The notes: generated by a model from the letters alone, not told the origin. 64,000 bases of DNA from Kaistella carnis (GCF_003860585.1 NZ_CP034159.1:1798001-1862000); one strand, 5' to 3'; shown: positions 25,207 to 34,898, counted from the first letter of the stretch. Made by a program: numbers and translations.

Positions 25207-25974
25207 TTATTTTGCGCGAAGTCGTTCTTTAATCTTCTCAATATTTTTCTTCGCAGAATCTTCCAGAATTAATGAGGCGCTCATCAAAATTCTTTCCGGC
25301 ATTAACTGTTCAAAATGCTCCGTTCCTTCCCAGGAAACTTTTTTTATTAATGATAAAGCGTCAGCACTTCTGGTTGATAATTTTTGTAAGAATTTATTAA
25401 TCTCTTCATCCATCATTTCAATATTTTCAGAAACGGAATGGTAGACATCGTGTTTTTCACACCAATCGGCACTTCTGAAATCGGCATCAATCGAAATTGC
25501 AGCATAAGCAGATTTGCCCATTTTCCTTTCAACATACGGTCCGATTACGAAAGGTCCAATTCCTAAATTTAATTCTGTTAAAGCCAAAGCCGAATCTTTC
25601 GTGGCGAAACAGTAATCTGCAGCACACGCAATTCCAACTCCACCTCCAGTTGTTTTTCCCTGAACTCTAACAATGACTAATTTTCCGCAAGATCGCATTG
25701 CATTTAATACTTTGGCAAATCCGCCAAAGAATTTTTTAGAATTTTCCAATTCATCGATTGATAATAATTCATCGAAACTTGCTCCGGCGCAAAATGCTTT
25801 TTCCCCCTCTGATTTTAAAAGGATTGCTTTTACTTCTTCCTTTGATCCTTCATTTAAAATATTTTGCGCGAGTAATTCTAAAATTTCTCTAGGCAAAGAA
25901 TTGCTTTTTGGATGCCCAAAAGTGATTTCTGAAATATTATTTTTAAGTTTATGATTTACAAATCCGTTGTTCAT
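25207..25974 (-). CDS. Enoyl-CoA hydratase/isomerase (crotonase) family protein
   Basis: A 255-aa crotonase-fold protein that should act on an acyl-CoA thioester. The oxyanion-hole regions are seen as FCAGASFDEL (residues 61-70) and QGKTTGGGVGIACAAD (105-120). Of the two acid residues used by classic hydratases, the second is present (E134 in TELNLGIG) but the first is replaced by Gly114 (GGGVG where hydratases have GGGCE). This fits a methylglutaconyl-CoA hydratase-like, isomerase or other variant rather than a standard beta-oxidation hydratase. Nearness to paaZ hints at aromatic or acyl-CoA breakdown, but the glycosylase gene and a cassette lie between. Its start overlaps the glycosylase stop by 1 nt (TAATG). 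Confidence 0.87.
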   Translation of the reverse strand: MNNGFVNHKLKNNISEITFGHPKSNSLPREILELLAQNILNEGSKEEVKAILLKSEGEKAFCAGASFDELLSIDELENSKKFFGGFAKVLNAMRSCGKLVIVRVQGKTTGGGVGIACAADYCFATKDSALALTELNLGIGPFVIGPYVERKMGKSAYAAISIDADFRSADWCEKHDVYHSVSENIEMMDEEINKFLQKLSTRSADALSLIKKVSWEGTEHFEQLMPERILMSASLILEDSAKKNIEKIKERLRAK

Positions 25975-26663
25975 TATGCTTTGTTTAAGGCTATTAAATA
26001 TTTATCGATGTATAATTGTTTCTGTTTGCTTTTATATTGCTGGATATATCTCGGATGCTCCAACACTGTCAGTTTATCAAAGAAATGTTCCTGACTGTTT
26101 ATCTTGTCAATAAAAGTTGCATTCTTTTTTCCTAAAATAAAAACTTCTGAAGTGTCTAAACCCAAACTGATATGGTCTTTTAAACTTTGAATCATAAAGG
26201 GTTTTACGGCTTCGAAGAGATTTTTATCGTCGTAATAATTGGCGTTTAAATTTCCTTTAATCGTATTTCTGACTATCGCCAAAGGAAAAGGTGAATTGAT
26301 ATAAAACTCTTTATAAAACCTTTCCGGTCCGCCGAAATTATCAATAACATCATAAAGAAATACAGAGGAAATTTCATGCGTATGAGCAGATTTCATTTCA
26401 ATTCCACAAACGCTTTCTAATCTTTTGGTATCGGTGAACGGAACGCCTGTAACTCCTGCTCCATGACGACTTGGATTAATTCCGATGATGAATTTTCTTT
26501 GGTTGTGGTCATTGTAGAATTTTTTATAGAAGTCCGTCATCACCGTTAAAGTTTCAGGATTATCGAAGAAAGGATTGAGTACATCGAAACCTCCAGGAAG
26601 TTCTCCTGAATAATGCAGTTTCTTGTTGAATGCTACAACTTTTTCTCCGATGTTTTTTTTCAT
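25974..26663 (-). CDS. SMUG2-like uracil-DNA glycosylase family protein (DUF4918 type)
   Basis: A 229-aa protein of the UDG superfamily, expected to remove uracil or related bases from DNA as the first step of base excision repair. Motif 1 reads GINPSRHGAGVTGVPFTDTKR (residues about 60-80), matching the GMNPGP...TGVPFG motif of SMUG enzymes, and motif 2 is the HPRYIQQY segment near the C-terminus. I link it to the SMUG2 group described from Pedobacter; substrate range cannot be read from sequence. It shares a 1-nt overlap with the crotonase gene. Its ATG is 6 nt from the left inverted repeat of the GxxExxY cassette, so that cassette now forms its upstream region. Confidence 0.82.
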   Translation of the reverse strand: MKKNIGEKVVAFNKKLHYSGELPGGFDVLNPFFDNPETLTVMTDFYKKFYNDHNQRKFIIGINPSRHGAGVTGVPFTDTKRLESVCGIEMKSAHTHEISSVFLYDVIDNFGGPERFYKEFYINSPFPLAIVRNTIKGNLNANYYDDKNLFEAVKPFMIQSLKDHISLGLDTSEVFILGKKNATFIDKINSQEHFFDKLTVLEHPRYIQQYKSKQKQLYIDKYLIALNKA

Positions 26664-26669
26664 TTTGTT

Positions 26670-26697
26670 CGCACAGATTTAACAGATTAACACAGAT
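26670..26697 (+). repeat. Left inverted repeat of the GxxExxY cassette
   Basis: 28 nt, CGCACAGATT...CACAGAT. It matches the reverse complement of 27116-27143 at 22 of 28 positions, including the first ten and last seven. The similarity extends outward through a shared ATTTTG. It also has three spaced CAGAT units inside. Confidence 0.75.
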
Positions 26698-26711
26698 AAT
26701 CCCCTCAATTT

Positions 26712-27089
26712 TCAATAACCATTTATAATTCTAACAATATTTTTATTTATTTCCGTGCAGTTAAAATTAACTAAAAGTCCCAGATGTAAATTTGCTAATT
26801 TTAAATAGTTTAATAATTGTTTGTGATGAATTGGTAGTAATTCTACCACCGATTTTACTTCCACAATAATTTGATCTTCCACTAATATATCACCTCGAAA
26901 TGCAATTCCTAAGTCTATTTCTTTGTAAATTACAGAAATTGCAAACTGACTTTTTACTTCTAGACCCTGACTTTCCAGTTCGATAATTAACGCCTTTTCA
27001 TAAACACTTTCCAGTAACCCAGAACCTAGCGTATTGTAGACATCAAAAATTCCTTTTCGAATTGCGTATGTCAAATCGTTCTCTGTCAT
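26712..27089 (-). CDS. GxxExxY family protein
   Basis: A 125-aa protein with the family signature GSGLLESVY (G-x-G-x2-E-x2-Y) at about residues 20-28. The core is of PD-(D/E)xK nuclease type: GDILVEDQIIVEVKSV, where Asp and the Glu-x-Lys pair would bind metal. Whether it cuts DNA or RNA is not established as far as I know. The family is scattered through bacteria and is known as the gene carried by intervening sequences in some 23S rRNA genes, so it is linked with small mobile DNA. ATG 27089 is preferred over the TTG two codons upstream. The gene lies wholly between the two inverted repeats. Confidence 0.87.
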   Translation of the reverse strand: MTENDLTYAIRKGIFDVYNTLGSGLLESVYEKALIIELESQGLEVKSQFAISVIYKEIDLGIAFRGDILVEDQIIVEVKSVVELLPIHHKQLLNYLKLANLHLGLLVNFNCTEINKNIVRIINGY

Positions 27090-27115
27090 GATCAAATATT
27101 AATAGCATTAAAAAA

Positions 27116-27143
27116 ATCTGTGAAGATCCGTGGAATCTGTGCG
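27116..27143 (-). repeat. Right inverted repeat of the GxxExxY cassette
   Basis: 28 nt, ATCTGTG...ATCTGTGCG on the plus strand, the partner of 26670-26697 (22 of 28 match as inverted repeat). It ends 36 nt before the paaZ stop codon (27179-27181), downstream of that gene. Confidence 0.75.
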
Positions 27144-27178
27144 CCAAAATCTTAAAAGATTTGTGTGCCGGCAATTGT

Positions 27179-29668
27179 TTACAGCAATTCAAATTGCTCA
27201 AAATGATGCGTCACGTGCTTTTGGTGGAATAATTCCATCATTTCTTTATTTAATTTTCCGAAGACGAAATGCAAATGTTCTGCGTCTGGATTTTCACGGT
27301 AGTAAATCTGATAGTTTTTCACTGATTCAATGAAATGCGTTTTAGCTTCCTCTAGATTTTTATATCTCAATTCCGGTAATTTTCCATCTTCTAAAAAAGG
27401 TGCTGGAAAATCTTTAGGCATTTTTCTAAAGTTATATAGTGAATCCTGATATTTCTCTAAATGTTCTTCCGGCGTTTTGCATTCAGAAGTTTCCAATTCG
27501 CCGGTGCTGTATTTCATGGTAGTTTCTAAATGTTCCAACATTTGTTGAGCATTCATTTGTCCCCACTGCGGCACCGATTTCTCTGTTAAATTATTTAAAC
27601 GTTTAGCAAAATCCTTGTAATCGATTTTAATGAAAGGTGATTTTTTCGCTACCAAAGTTAAGATTGTTGCAACACAAACTACTTCCTCTCTTTGATTAAC
27701 CACTTCTACCAACCACTTCACCACGCCACTTGGAACATTTCTGCCTTTTACGCCTTTGTTGATTCTTTCTTTTGCAGTTAAATAAACAGTAATCGTATCT
27801 CCAGCATAAACTGGTTTAAAGAAACTTGCATGTTCTAACCCATAGTTTGCAATCACCGGTCCTTTTTTACCGGACACAAATAGTCCTGCCGCAGCAGAAA
27901 GAATGAAATATCCATGTGCAACAGTTTGATCGAAAATGGTTCCGTTCAAAGAAGTGGAATCCGTATGCGCATAGAAATGATCCCAAGAAACATTTCCGAA
28001 ATTCACGATATCTGCTTCGGTTACGGTTCTTCCGGCAGTTTCTAAAGAATCACCGATTTCTATTTCTTCAAAATATTTTCTGAATGGATGTTTATCTGAA
28101 TAGGTTGGAGTTGCTCCTTGCTGATAAATTTTTGTAATCGCAGTTAAAACATCTGGTGAACCTTGAATCGCTGTTTTTTGTAAAAAGAAATGAAGTCCAT
28201 TTAATCCGCCCATTTCTTCACCACCTCCTGCTCTTCCAGGACCGCCGTGCATTAATGTTGGCAATGGTGAACCGTGACCGGTTGATTCTTTGGCATTATC
28301 TCTATTTAAAACGAATATTCTTCCGTGACTTGAAGCCATTTTCCAGGAGGTTTCAGCCACGAATTTTTCGTCACGAGAAATAATGGAGCCAACTAAACTT
28401 CCTTTTCCGCGTTTGGCTAAAGCGGCCGCTTCATCTGCATCTTTGTATGACATGATGGTTGAAACCGGACCGAAAGGTTCCACTTCATGGGAACTATTTT
28501 TTTCGAAAGGTTTATCGTTGTAAAATACTTTTGGTGTCACAAATGCACCGCTTTCGTAATCCGCATCTACAAGTTCATGTTTTCCGTCATAAATCAATTC
28601 GGTTTCGGCTTTTAACAATTCTATTTTTTCTTCCAAAACTGCCATTTCTTTTTTGCCGACAATAGATCCCATTCTGGTTTCTCGGCTTAATGGATTTCCT
28701 ATTTTGGTTTGATCTAAGGCTTTGCTCAAAGCGTTTTGAACATCACCAACTAAATTTTCGGGAACAATAATTCTTCGGATTGCGGTACATTTCTGTCCGG
28801 CTTTTGTCGTCATTTCTGTTCTGACTTCTTTGATGAATAAATCAAATTCCGGTGTTCCAGGTTTTGCATCAAGACCGAGGATTGAACAGTTTAAAGAATC
28901 TGCTTCCATATTGAAACGCACGGCATTTCTAGAAACTGAAGGTAAAGATTTTAATTTTTTCCCGGTGAAAGCGGAACCGGTGAAAAGGACAGAATCGCCA
29001 TCCTGAACATAATCCAGAATGTTTCCAGGTTCTCCACAAACCAATTGAATTGCTCCTTCCGGAAGTATTCCACTTTCTATCATATCCTGGAAAACGGCAT
29101 TAGTAAGATAAGATCCTGGAGTTGCAGGTTTTACAATACTCGGAACTCCGGCTAGAAGCGAAGTCGATAATTTTTCTAACATTCCCCAAACCGGGAAATT
29201 GTAGGCATTGATCTGGACTGAAACTCCTTCGCTTGGAGTCAAAATATGCGTTCCTAAAAAAGTTCCGTTGGCTGAAATTTTCTGAGTATCACCATCAACC
29301 CAAAATGGCGTGTTGGGCAACATTCTTTTTGCAAGTCCCGAATAGGTGAAGAAAGTTCCGAAACCTCCTTCGATATCGACCCAGGAATCTGCGTGAGTTG
29401 CACCTGTTTTATAGGATAAATCGTAATATTTTTTCTTTCTTTCTAATAAATACAAAGCTACTTTCTTCAACATTTCACCACGATCGTAGAACGTCATGGA
29501 GGAAAGATTTTTGTAACCAACGGTTCTTCCGTAATCTAAAGCTGCTTCAAAATCGATTCCTTCGGTATCTGAAATTGCGACCAATTCACCATTAACTGCA
29601 TTATAAAGTGGGACTTCATTTCCTGAACCTTCGATCCATTGTCCGCTGATGTAATTTTTTAGTTTCAT
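27179..29668 (-). CDS. paaZ: Bifunctional PaaZ (oxepin-CoA hydrolase / semialdehyde dehydrogenase) with extra DUF1569-like domain
   Basis: PaaZ opens the oxepin-CoA ring in phenylacetate breakdown and then oxidises the aldehyde formed. Residues 1-525 are the aldehyde dehydrogenase, with E255 and C294 (AGQKCTAIRR) at the active site. Residues 530-675 are the MaoC-like hot-dog hydratase, with D563 and H568 in SWDHFYAHTD at the same spacing as the catalytic pair of E. coli PaaZ. The protein then goes on for 150 residues: 690-829 match the DUF1569/DinB-like four-helix pattern (PQWGQMNAQQMLEHL ... FGKLNKEMMELFHQKHVTHH), which usual PaaZ (about 680 aa) lacks. The fused part has several His that might bind a metal. 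No other paa genes are in the window. Its ATG overlaps the stop of the 93-aa gene (TAATG). Confidence 0.93.
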   Translation of the reverse strand: MKLKNYISGQWIEGSGNEVPLYNAVNGELVAISDTEGIDFEAALDYGRTVGYKNLSSMTFYDRGEMLKKVALYLLERKKKYYDLSYKTGATHADSWVDIEGGFGTFFTYSGLAKRMLPNTPFWVDGDTQKISANGTFLGTHILTPSEGVSVQINAYNFPVWGMLEKLSTSLLAGVPSIVKPATPGSYLTNAVFQDMIESGILPEGAIQLVCGEPGNILDYVQDGDSVLFTGSAFTGKKLKSLPSVSRNAVRFNMEADSLNCSILGLDAKPGTPEFDLFIKEVRTEMTTKAGQKCTAIRRIIVPENLVGDVQNALSKALDQTKIGNPLSRETRMGSIVGKKEMAVLEEKIELLKAETELIYDGKHELVDADYESGAFVTPKVFYNDKPFEKNSSHEVEPFGPVSTIMSYKDADEAAALAKRGKGSLVGSIISRDEKFVAETSWKMASSHGRIFVLNRDNAKESTGHGSPLPTLMHGGPGRAGGGEEMGGLNGLHFFLQKTAIQGSPDVLTAITKIYQQGATPTYSDKHPFRKYFEEIEIGDSLETAGRTVTEADIVNFGNVSWDHFYAHTDSTSLNGTIFDQTVAHGYFILSAAAGLFVSGKKGPVIANYGLEHASFFKPVYAGDTITVYLTAKERINKGVKGRNVPSGVVKWLVEVVNQREEVVCVATILTLVAKKSPFIKIDYKDFAKRLNNLTEKSVPQWGQMNAQQMLEHLETTMKYSTGELETSECKTPEEHLEKYQDSLYNFRKMPKDFPAPFLEDGKLPELRYKNLEEAKTHFIESVKNYQIYYRENPDAEHLHFVFGKLNKEMMELFHQKHVTHHFEQFELL

Positions 29669-29949
29669 TATTTATTAGATGTGGATTTTTTTAAACTTTT
29701 GAACAGCATTTTAATTAAGACATAGCATAAGAAGAAAATTAGAGCAATGTCAATGGTAAAAACCAATGATGGCAAAACATCACTTAAGATCTGTTTTTGC
29801 TCCAATGATTTTAAAGCCTCTTTATTTTCTGTATTATTAATGGCTTTAGATATGCCGATTCCTTTTTGAAGAATATAGAAGGCTATAATATTAAGTGCAA
29901 CCAAAAATATTCCTGCAGCTGCGAGTATCTTTTTACTTTTTGAATTCAT
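29668..29949 (-). CDS. Small two-helix membrane protein
   Basis: A 93-aa protein with two predicted membrane helices (residues 8-28 and 58-82), an external loop of about 30 polar residues between them, and basic ends (KSKK and KSLKKSTSNK) that would both lie in the cytoplasm. I do not recognise a family. Its stop overlaps the paaZ start by 1 nt, so the two are translationally coupled, but a functional link to phenylacetate breakdown is not shown. Confidence 0.65.
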   Translation of the reverse strand: MNSKSKKILAAAGIFLVALNIIAFYILQKGIGISKAINNTENKEALKSLEQKQILSDVLPSLVFTIDIALIFFLCYVLIKMLFKSLKKSTSNK

Positions 29950-29992
29950 TTATAATTTATATCGTTGATTGGAAAAACATTTACTCTTTCTT

Positions 29993-30682
29993 TTATTCTA
30001 AAATGACGTTTCCAGCAAACATTTTTATGACTTCGTCAAGGGTATAGATTTTATACTCAAAATTTTCACCGTAAAGGTCCTTCGAATATTCTTCGACGGT
30101 TTGCGAAAAGCCTGCTTTTTTCCTTAATTCATTAACGTTAGCAGGATCTTTTATCGGCCAAATAATCGAAATACCACCCATTTCCAGACCTTGAGAACCA
30201 TATATTTGTTCTTCTTCTTTCCCCATAAGATATCGATCCAGCATTGAAGCATAACTTCGAAAAGGTAACTCTTTTTTCTCTGCTGCGATTTTAACAATGG
30301 GTAGATAATTCGAAATCTTATCAGAATGTTGAATGACTAAAAAAGCGGCACGATTTGTTGGCTCGCCGACTAATGATTTTCCGGGGTAACCATATTTGGC
30401 AATGATGGTTTCAATTTTTTTAATGTTTTCTGCATCATATTTATTCATCAGTCCTAAAAGATTTTTACGCATCTCGTCGTAATCCATATTAAGACTGTCT
30501 GCAATATCCCGGCGTTCTTTCTCTGACATAGTAGGATCATATTGTCGGCGGAAGGCTTGATCTGCAAACATTATTGCATCCAATTCTTTCTTTAAATCAG
30601 TATTGATGTTCGTTCGGGAGTTACACGAAAGTACTGTAAAGCCGGTGATGAGGACAAAAAGAATTTGATAAAAGAATTTCAT
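29993..30682 (-). CDS. Predicted lipoprotein, DUF6624-like
   Basis: A 229-aa protein with a lipoprotein signal (MKFFYQILFVLITGFTVLSC, Cys at residue 20). ATG 30682 gives this signal; the longer frame (to 30823) would run into repeat element B and lacks sense. The body is helical, with the blocks AAFLVIQHSDKISNYLPIV, a YASMLDRYLMG helix and YGSQGLEMGGISIIWP. These recall DUF6624, a family often tied to polymorphic or surface proteins, but the match is from memory. Single gene between paaZ's operon and gltA. Confidence 0.72.
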   Translation of the reverse strand: MKFFYQILFVLITGFTVLSCNSRTNINTDLKKELDAIMFADQAFRRQYDPTMSEKERRDIADSLNMDYDEMRKNLLGLMNKYDAENIKKIETIIAKYGYPGKSLVGEPTNRAAFLVIQHSDKISNYLPIVKIAAEKKELPFRSYASMLDRYLMGKEEEQIYGSQGLEMGGISIIWPIKDPANVNELRKKAGFSQTVEEYSKDLYGENFEYKIYTLDEVIKMFAGNVILE

Positions 30683-30770
30683 TTGGCAAAGAATATCTAT
30701 AGTGATTTTTCTAGGGGTTAAGATACTGAAATTTTCAATTTCGTTAAAATTTTGTTTCGGGGACGAATTT

Positions 30771-30867
30771 GCGCCCCGGCTTGAGTGGAGCTCTTTTTGT
30801 TTTTTAGCTATGGGAAGAGCCAAGGGAAAAATAAAAAAGCGGGAACGGAAGACGGAAATGTGCGCCC
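30771..30867 (+). repeat. Intergenic repeat element, copy B
   Basis: Reads GCGCCCCGGCTTGAGTGGAG, then a hairpin with arms CTTTTTGTTTTTT (30793-30805) and AAAAATAAAAAAG (30827-30839) around a 21-nt loop, then GCGGGAACGGAAGACGG and a closing TGCGCCC. Same architecture as copies C and D, with a more diverged core. Confidence 0.55.
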
Positions 30868-30878
30868 AAATAAAGCAT

Positions 30879-30911
30879 AAAAAATCCCTCTCAAAATGAA
30901 TTGAAAGGGAT
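30879..30911 (-). terminator. Terminator of gltA
   Basis: On the minus strand ATCCCTTTCAA pairs with TTGAGAGGGAT (one G-U) around TTCATT, followed by T from the A-run 30879-30884. It lies about 20 nt after the stop at 30931. Confidence 0.85.
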
Positions 30912-30930
30912 CTTATAAATATGGTTAAGA

Positions 30931-32217
30931 TTATCTTGCGCTCATATCAACGTAATCACGTTTGGCTGAACCTTGATAAACCTGTCTTGGACGTCCGATT
31001 GGATCGTTGTGCAAACGCATTTCTTTCCACTGAGAAATCCAGCCTGGAAGTCTTCCTAATGCGAACATTACGGTAAACATTTCTGTTGGAATTCCTAAAG
31101 CGCGGTAAATAATTCCGGAATAGAAATCTACGTTTGGATATAATTTTCTGCTTACGAAGTAGTCGTCTTCGAGTGCTACTCTTTCTAACTGACGTGCAAT
31201 ATCTAAAGCTTTGTCTTCGATTCCTAATGAATTTAAGATGTCATCTGCTGCTTTTTTGATGATGGTTGCTCTTGGGTCAAAGTTTTTATACACTCTGTGT
31301 CCGAAGCCCATCAAGCGGAAATTATCGTCTTTGTTTTTAGCTTTCTCCACGTATTTCGCAACGTCGCCGCCATCTTGTTCGATCATTTCCAACATTTCTA
31401 TTACTGCTTGGTTTGCTCCACCATGAAGTGGTCCCCAAAGTGCAGAAATACCTGCAGAAACTGAAGCGAATAAACCAGTATGTGCGGAACCAACCATTCT
31501 TACTGTAGATGTAGAACAGTTTTGCTCGTGATCTGCGTGAAGAATCAATAATTTATCTAAGGCTCCTACAACTACAGGATCTAACTCGAATTCCTGATTT
31601 GGACGACGGAAACACATTTTGTAGAAATTCTCTACGTAATTTAAGCTATCGTCACCGTGGTTAATCGGTAAGCCCATTTTCTTACGGTAAGTCCAGGCGC
31701 AAAGGTGAGAGAATTTCGCGATAAGCATTTCTGCTGCGTGATCCATTTCTTCTTTTGAAGTTACGTCTACTGCTTTTGGATTAAAGGCTGTTAATGCAGA
31801 AGTCAGAGATGATAAAACGCCCATTGGATGAGCAGAACGAGGAAATACATCGATCAATCTCTTCATTTCGTCTGCAACGAAATTGTATTTTTTGATCCCT
31901 TTTTCGAAACCAGCGAATTGCTCTGTTGTAGGTAAACTTCCGTTCAGCAACAAATACATTACTTCGGTAAAGTTTGATTTTTCTGCAATTTGCTCGATTG
32001 GATATCCGCGGTAGTACAATTCGCCATTGTCACCATCAAGGTAAGTGATGTCGCTCAAGGTAGCTCCTGTATTTTTGTATCCTAAATCTAAGGTAATTAA
32101 ACCGGTTTGGTCTCTTAGTTTTGAAATATCGATTCCTCTGTCGCCGATGGTGCTCTCTATGATTGGATACTCAAATGCTTTACCATCATAGTTCAATACA
32201 ACTTTATTATCTGACAT
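30931..32217 (-). CDS. gltA: Citrate synthase
   Basis: Condenses acetyl-CoA and oxaloacetate to citrate, first step of the TCA cycle. The 428-aa protein (start ATG 32217, MSDNKVVLNYDG) is the long type II form. It shows the active-site His in SAHTGLFASVSAGISALWGP, the second His and the substrate Arg/Asp in MGFGHRVYKNFDPRA, and the N-terminal beta domain typical of hexameric, NADH-sensitive enzymes of Gram-negative bacteria. The open frame continues to 32265 but the extra 16 residues are not family-like. It lies behind eno, with an 81-nt gap and no good promoter box in it, so read-through from eno is possible. Confidence 0.96.
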   Translation of the reverse strand: MSDNKVVLNYDGKAFEYPIIESTIGDRGIDISKLRDQTGLITLDLGYKNTGATLSDITYLDGDNGELYYRGYPIEQIAEKSNFTEVMYLLLNGSLPTTEQFAGFEKGIKKYNFVADEMKRLIDVFPRSAHPMGVLSSLTSALTAFNPKAVDVTSKEEMDHAAEMLIAKFSHLCAWTYRKKMGLPINHGDDSLNYVENFYKMCFRRPNQEFELDPVVVGALDKLLILHADHEQNCSTSTVRMVGSAHTGLFASVSAGISALWGPLHGGANQAVIEMLEMIEQDGGDVAKYVEKAKNKDDNFRLMGFGHRVYKNFDPRATIIKKAADDILNSLGIEDKALDIARQLERVALEDDYFVSRKLYPNVDFYSGIIYRALGIPTEMFTVMFALGRLPGWISQWKEMRLHNDPIGRPRQVYQGSAKRDYVDMSAR

Positions 32218-32298
32218 TATAATATATTTTTTTACTAATTTATGAATATTGAAAGAAAACAGCAAACGAATTTCGCGGTTCTCGATTAATTTTTTCTA

Positions 32299-33621
<1,323 letters not shown>

Positions 33622-33624
33622 CTA

Positions 33625-33632
33625 CAAATTTA
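33625..33632 (-). promoter_or_regulatory. Predicted -7 box of eno
   Basis: CAAATTTA reads TAAATTTG on the minus strand, a TAnnTTTG match with a leader of about 29 nt. The -33 region is poor. Confidence 0.4.
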
Positions 33633-33769
33633 GTTAAAATTGAATGATTGCTATGGTTTTATGCGATGATTTTAGCAAGGTTTCAGTTAAAATTTAGTTA
33701 ATTATCTCGATATATTGAGAATTAGAAAAGTTATCTTTAAATTTGAATTACCCACAAAAAAATTTTAAA

Positions 33770-34192
33770 ATGAAAAAGACATTATTAATTTTATCAAGCG
33801 CATTGCTACTTCTTACTTTCAGTTGTAAGAAAAATACAGAAGGCAACAAAAGTGTCATCAAAACAGAGGCAAGCGACTCTTTAACACTGCCGTCTGACTC
33901 TCTTCAAGGTGTTGCGGAAAAGACTGGAGACGAAGCTGCTCCAGCAGAATATACAGAGCGTTATGTTGGAGACGATGGATCATCAGCTTTGGTAACCTTT
34001 AACAATGGTGGTGAAGAAAAGACCATCAGTATCCGAAGTAATAATAAAACCATTTCTGCGCCTCAAAAAGAAGCATGGGAAAAAGGTGGTGTTTATGGAA
34101 ACTTCGATATTGAAATCGTTGCAAAAAATGATACGGTTACAATCACACAGGGAGATCATATTATCACACTGAAGAAAGCGCGAGGCCAATAA
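33770..34192 (+). CDS. Predicted lipoprotein, function unknown
   Basis: A 140-aa protein. From ATG 33770 it has a clean lipoprotein signal (MKKTLLILSSALLLLTFSCKK, Cys19); the upstream TTG at 33743 would spoil it. A Ser/Thr/Glu/Asp-rich linker (residues 22-60) leads to a small beta domain (YVGDDGSSALVTFNNGGEEKTISIRSNNKTISAPQKE ... DTVTITQGDHIITLKKA). This resembles the MliC/lysozyme-inhibitor type of small beta-barrel in layout only, so no function is claimed. Convergent with rplQ and divergent from eno. Confidence 0.7.
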   Translation: MKKTLLILSSALLLLTFSCKKNTEGNKSVIKTEASDSLTLPSDSLQGVAEKTGDEAAPAEYTERYVGDDGSSALVTFNNGGEEKTISIRSNNKTISAPQKEAWEKGGVYGNFDIEIVAKNDTVTITQGDHIITLKKARGQ

Positions 34193-34304
34193 GTCTGAAA
34201 GGCCAAGTTAAAAAAGCAGGATAAAGTGTGATTGAGTATTTGAATAAATGGTTTTTTAATACATTTCAAATCAGGCTTTTTTTAAAGAAAAGTTTTACAT
34301 CAAT

Positions 34305-34340
34305 AAAAAAAATCCGTCACGTAAAAACGCGACGGATTTT
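34305..34340 (-). terminator. Terminator of the S10-spc-alpha ribosomal operon
   Basis: On the minus strand AAAATCCGTCGCG pairs with CGTGACGGATTTT (one G-U), then a run of T (A-run 34305-34312). It is 22 nt after the rplQ stop. Confidence 0.88.
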
Positions 34341-34361
34341 AATTTATAAAGCTTGGAAATT

Positions 34362-34892
34362 TTATTCCCCAGCTTTTTCTTCTGTAGAATCTGCAGCATC
34401 TGCTTTAGGCTCTTCAGTTTTTACTTCTTTAGCAGGAGTTTCTTTAACTTCAGCTACAGCTTCCGCTGCTTTTGGAGTTCCTCTTCTGCTTCTTCTAGTT
34501 ACTTTTTTCTCTTCAGCGTTCGGGTTGTAAAGTTCATTGAAATCTACAAGTTCGATCATTGCCATATCGGCAGCATCGCCCTGTCTGAATCCAGTTTTGA
34601 TGATTCTTGTGTAACCACCATTTCTTTCTGCGATTTTAGGAGCAATTGTTCTGAATAATTCAGTAACTGCTTCTTTACTTTGCAAGTAAGAGAAAACTGT
34701 TCTTCTGTTGTGTGTTGTATCTTCTTTCGCTTTTGTAAGGATCGGTTCAACATACACTCTTAAAGCTTTCGCTTTAGCAACAGTTGTGTTGATTCTTTTA
34801 TGCTCAATAAGAGAACAAGCCATATTAGAAAGCAACGCACTTCTGTGAGAAGCTGTTCTAGATAGGTGATTGAATTTTTTACCGTGTCTCAT
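34362..34892 (-). CDS. rplQ: 50S ribosomal protein bL17 with C-terminal extension
   Basis: bL17 lies near the peptide exit tunnel. Residues 1-120 are the family core ([21 protein letters not shown], then [15 protein letters not shown] [16 protein letters not shown], then [23 protein letters not shown]). The last 50 residues form an Ala/Glu/Lys/Thr-rich tail ending DSTEEKAGE that is absent from E. coli bL17 (127 aa). It is the last gene of the cluster, 6 nt behind rpoA. Confidence 0.96.
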   Translation of the reverse strand: MRHGKKFNHLSRTASHRSALLSNMACSLIEHKRINTTVAKAKALRVYVEPILTKAKEDTTHNRRTVFSYLQSKEAVTELFRTIAPKIAERNGGYTRIIKTGFRQGDAADMAMIELVDFNELYNPNAEEKKVTRRSRRGTPKAAEAVAEVKETPAKEVKTEEPKADAADSTEEKAGE

Positions 34893-34898
34893 TGTTTG

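Larger units (their letters stand above)
26670..27143. mobile_element. Putative one-gene cassette with terminal inverted repeats
   Basis: A 474-bp unit made of one GxxExxY gene between 28-nt imperfect inverted repeats. It sits between the glycosylase gene and paaZ, in minus-strand genes. No transposase, integrase or target-site duplication is visible, so if it moves it would need help from elsewhere. The call is inference from structure. Confidence 0.4.

Noticed and set aside
26655..27179. Target-site duplication around the GxxExxY cassette
   Set aside because: The bases just outside the inverted repeats are inverted (ATTTTG), not directly repeated, so no duplication can be claimed.
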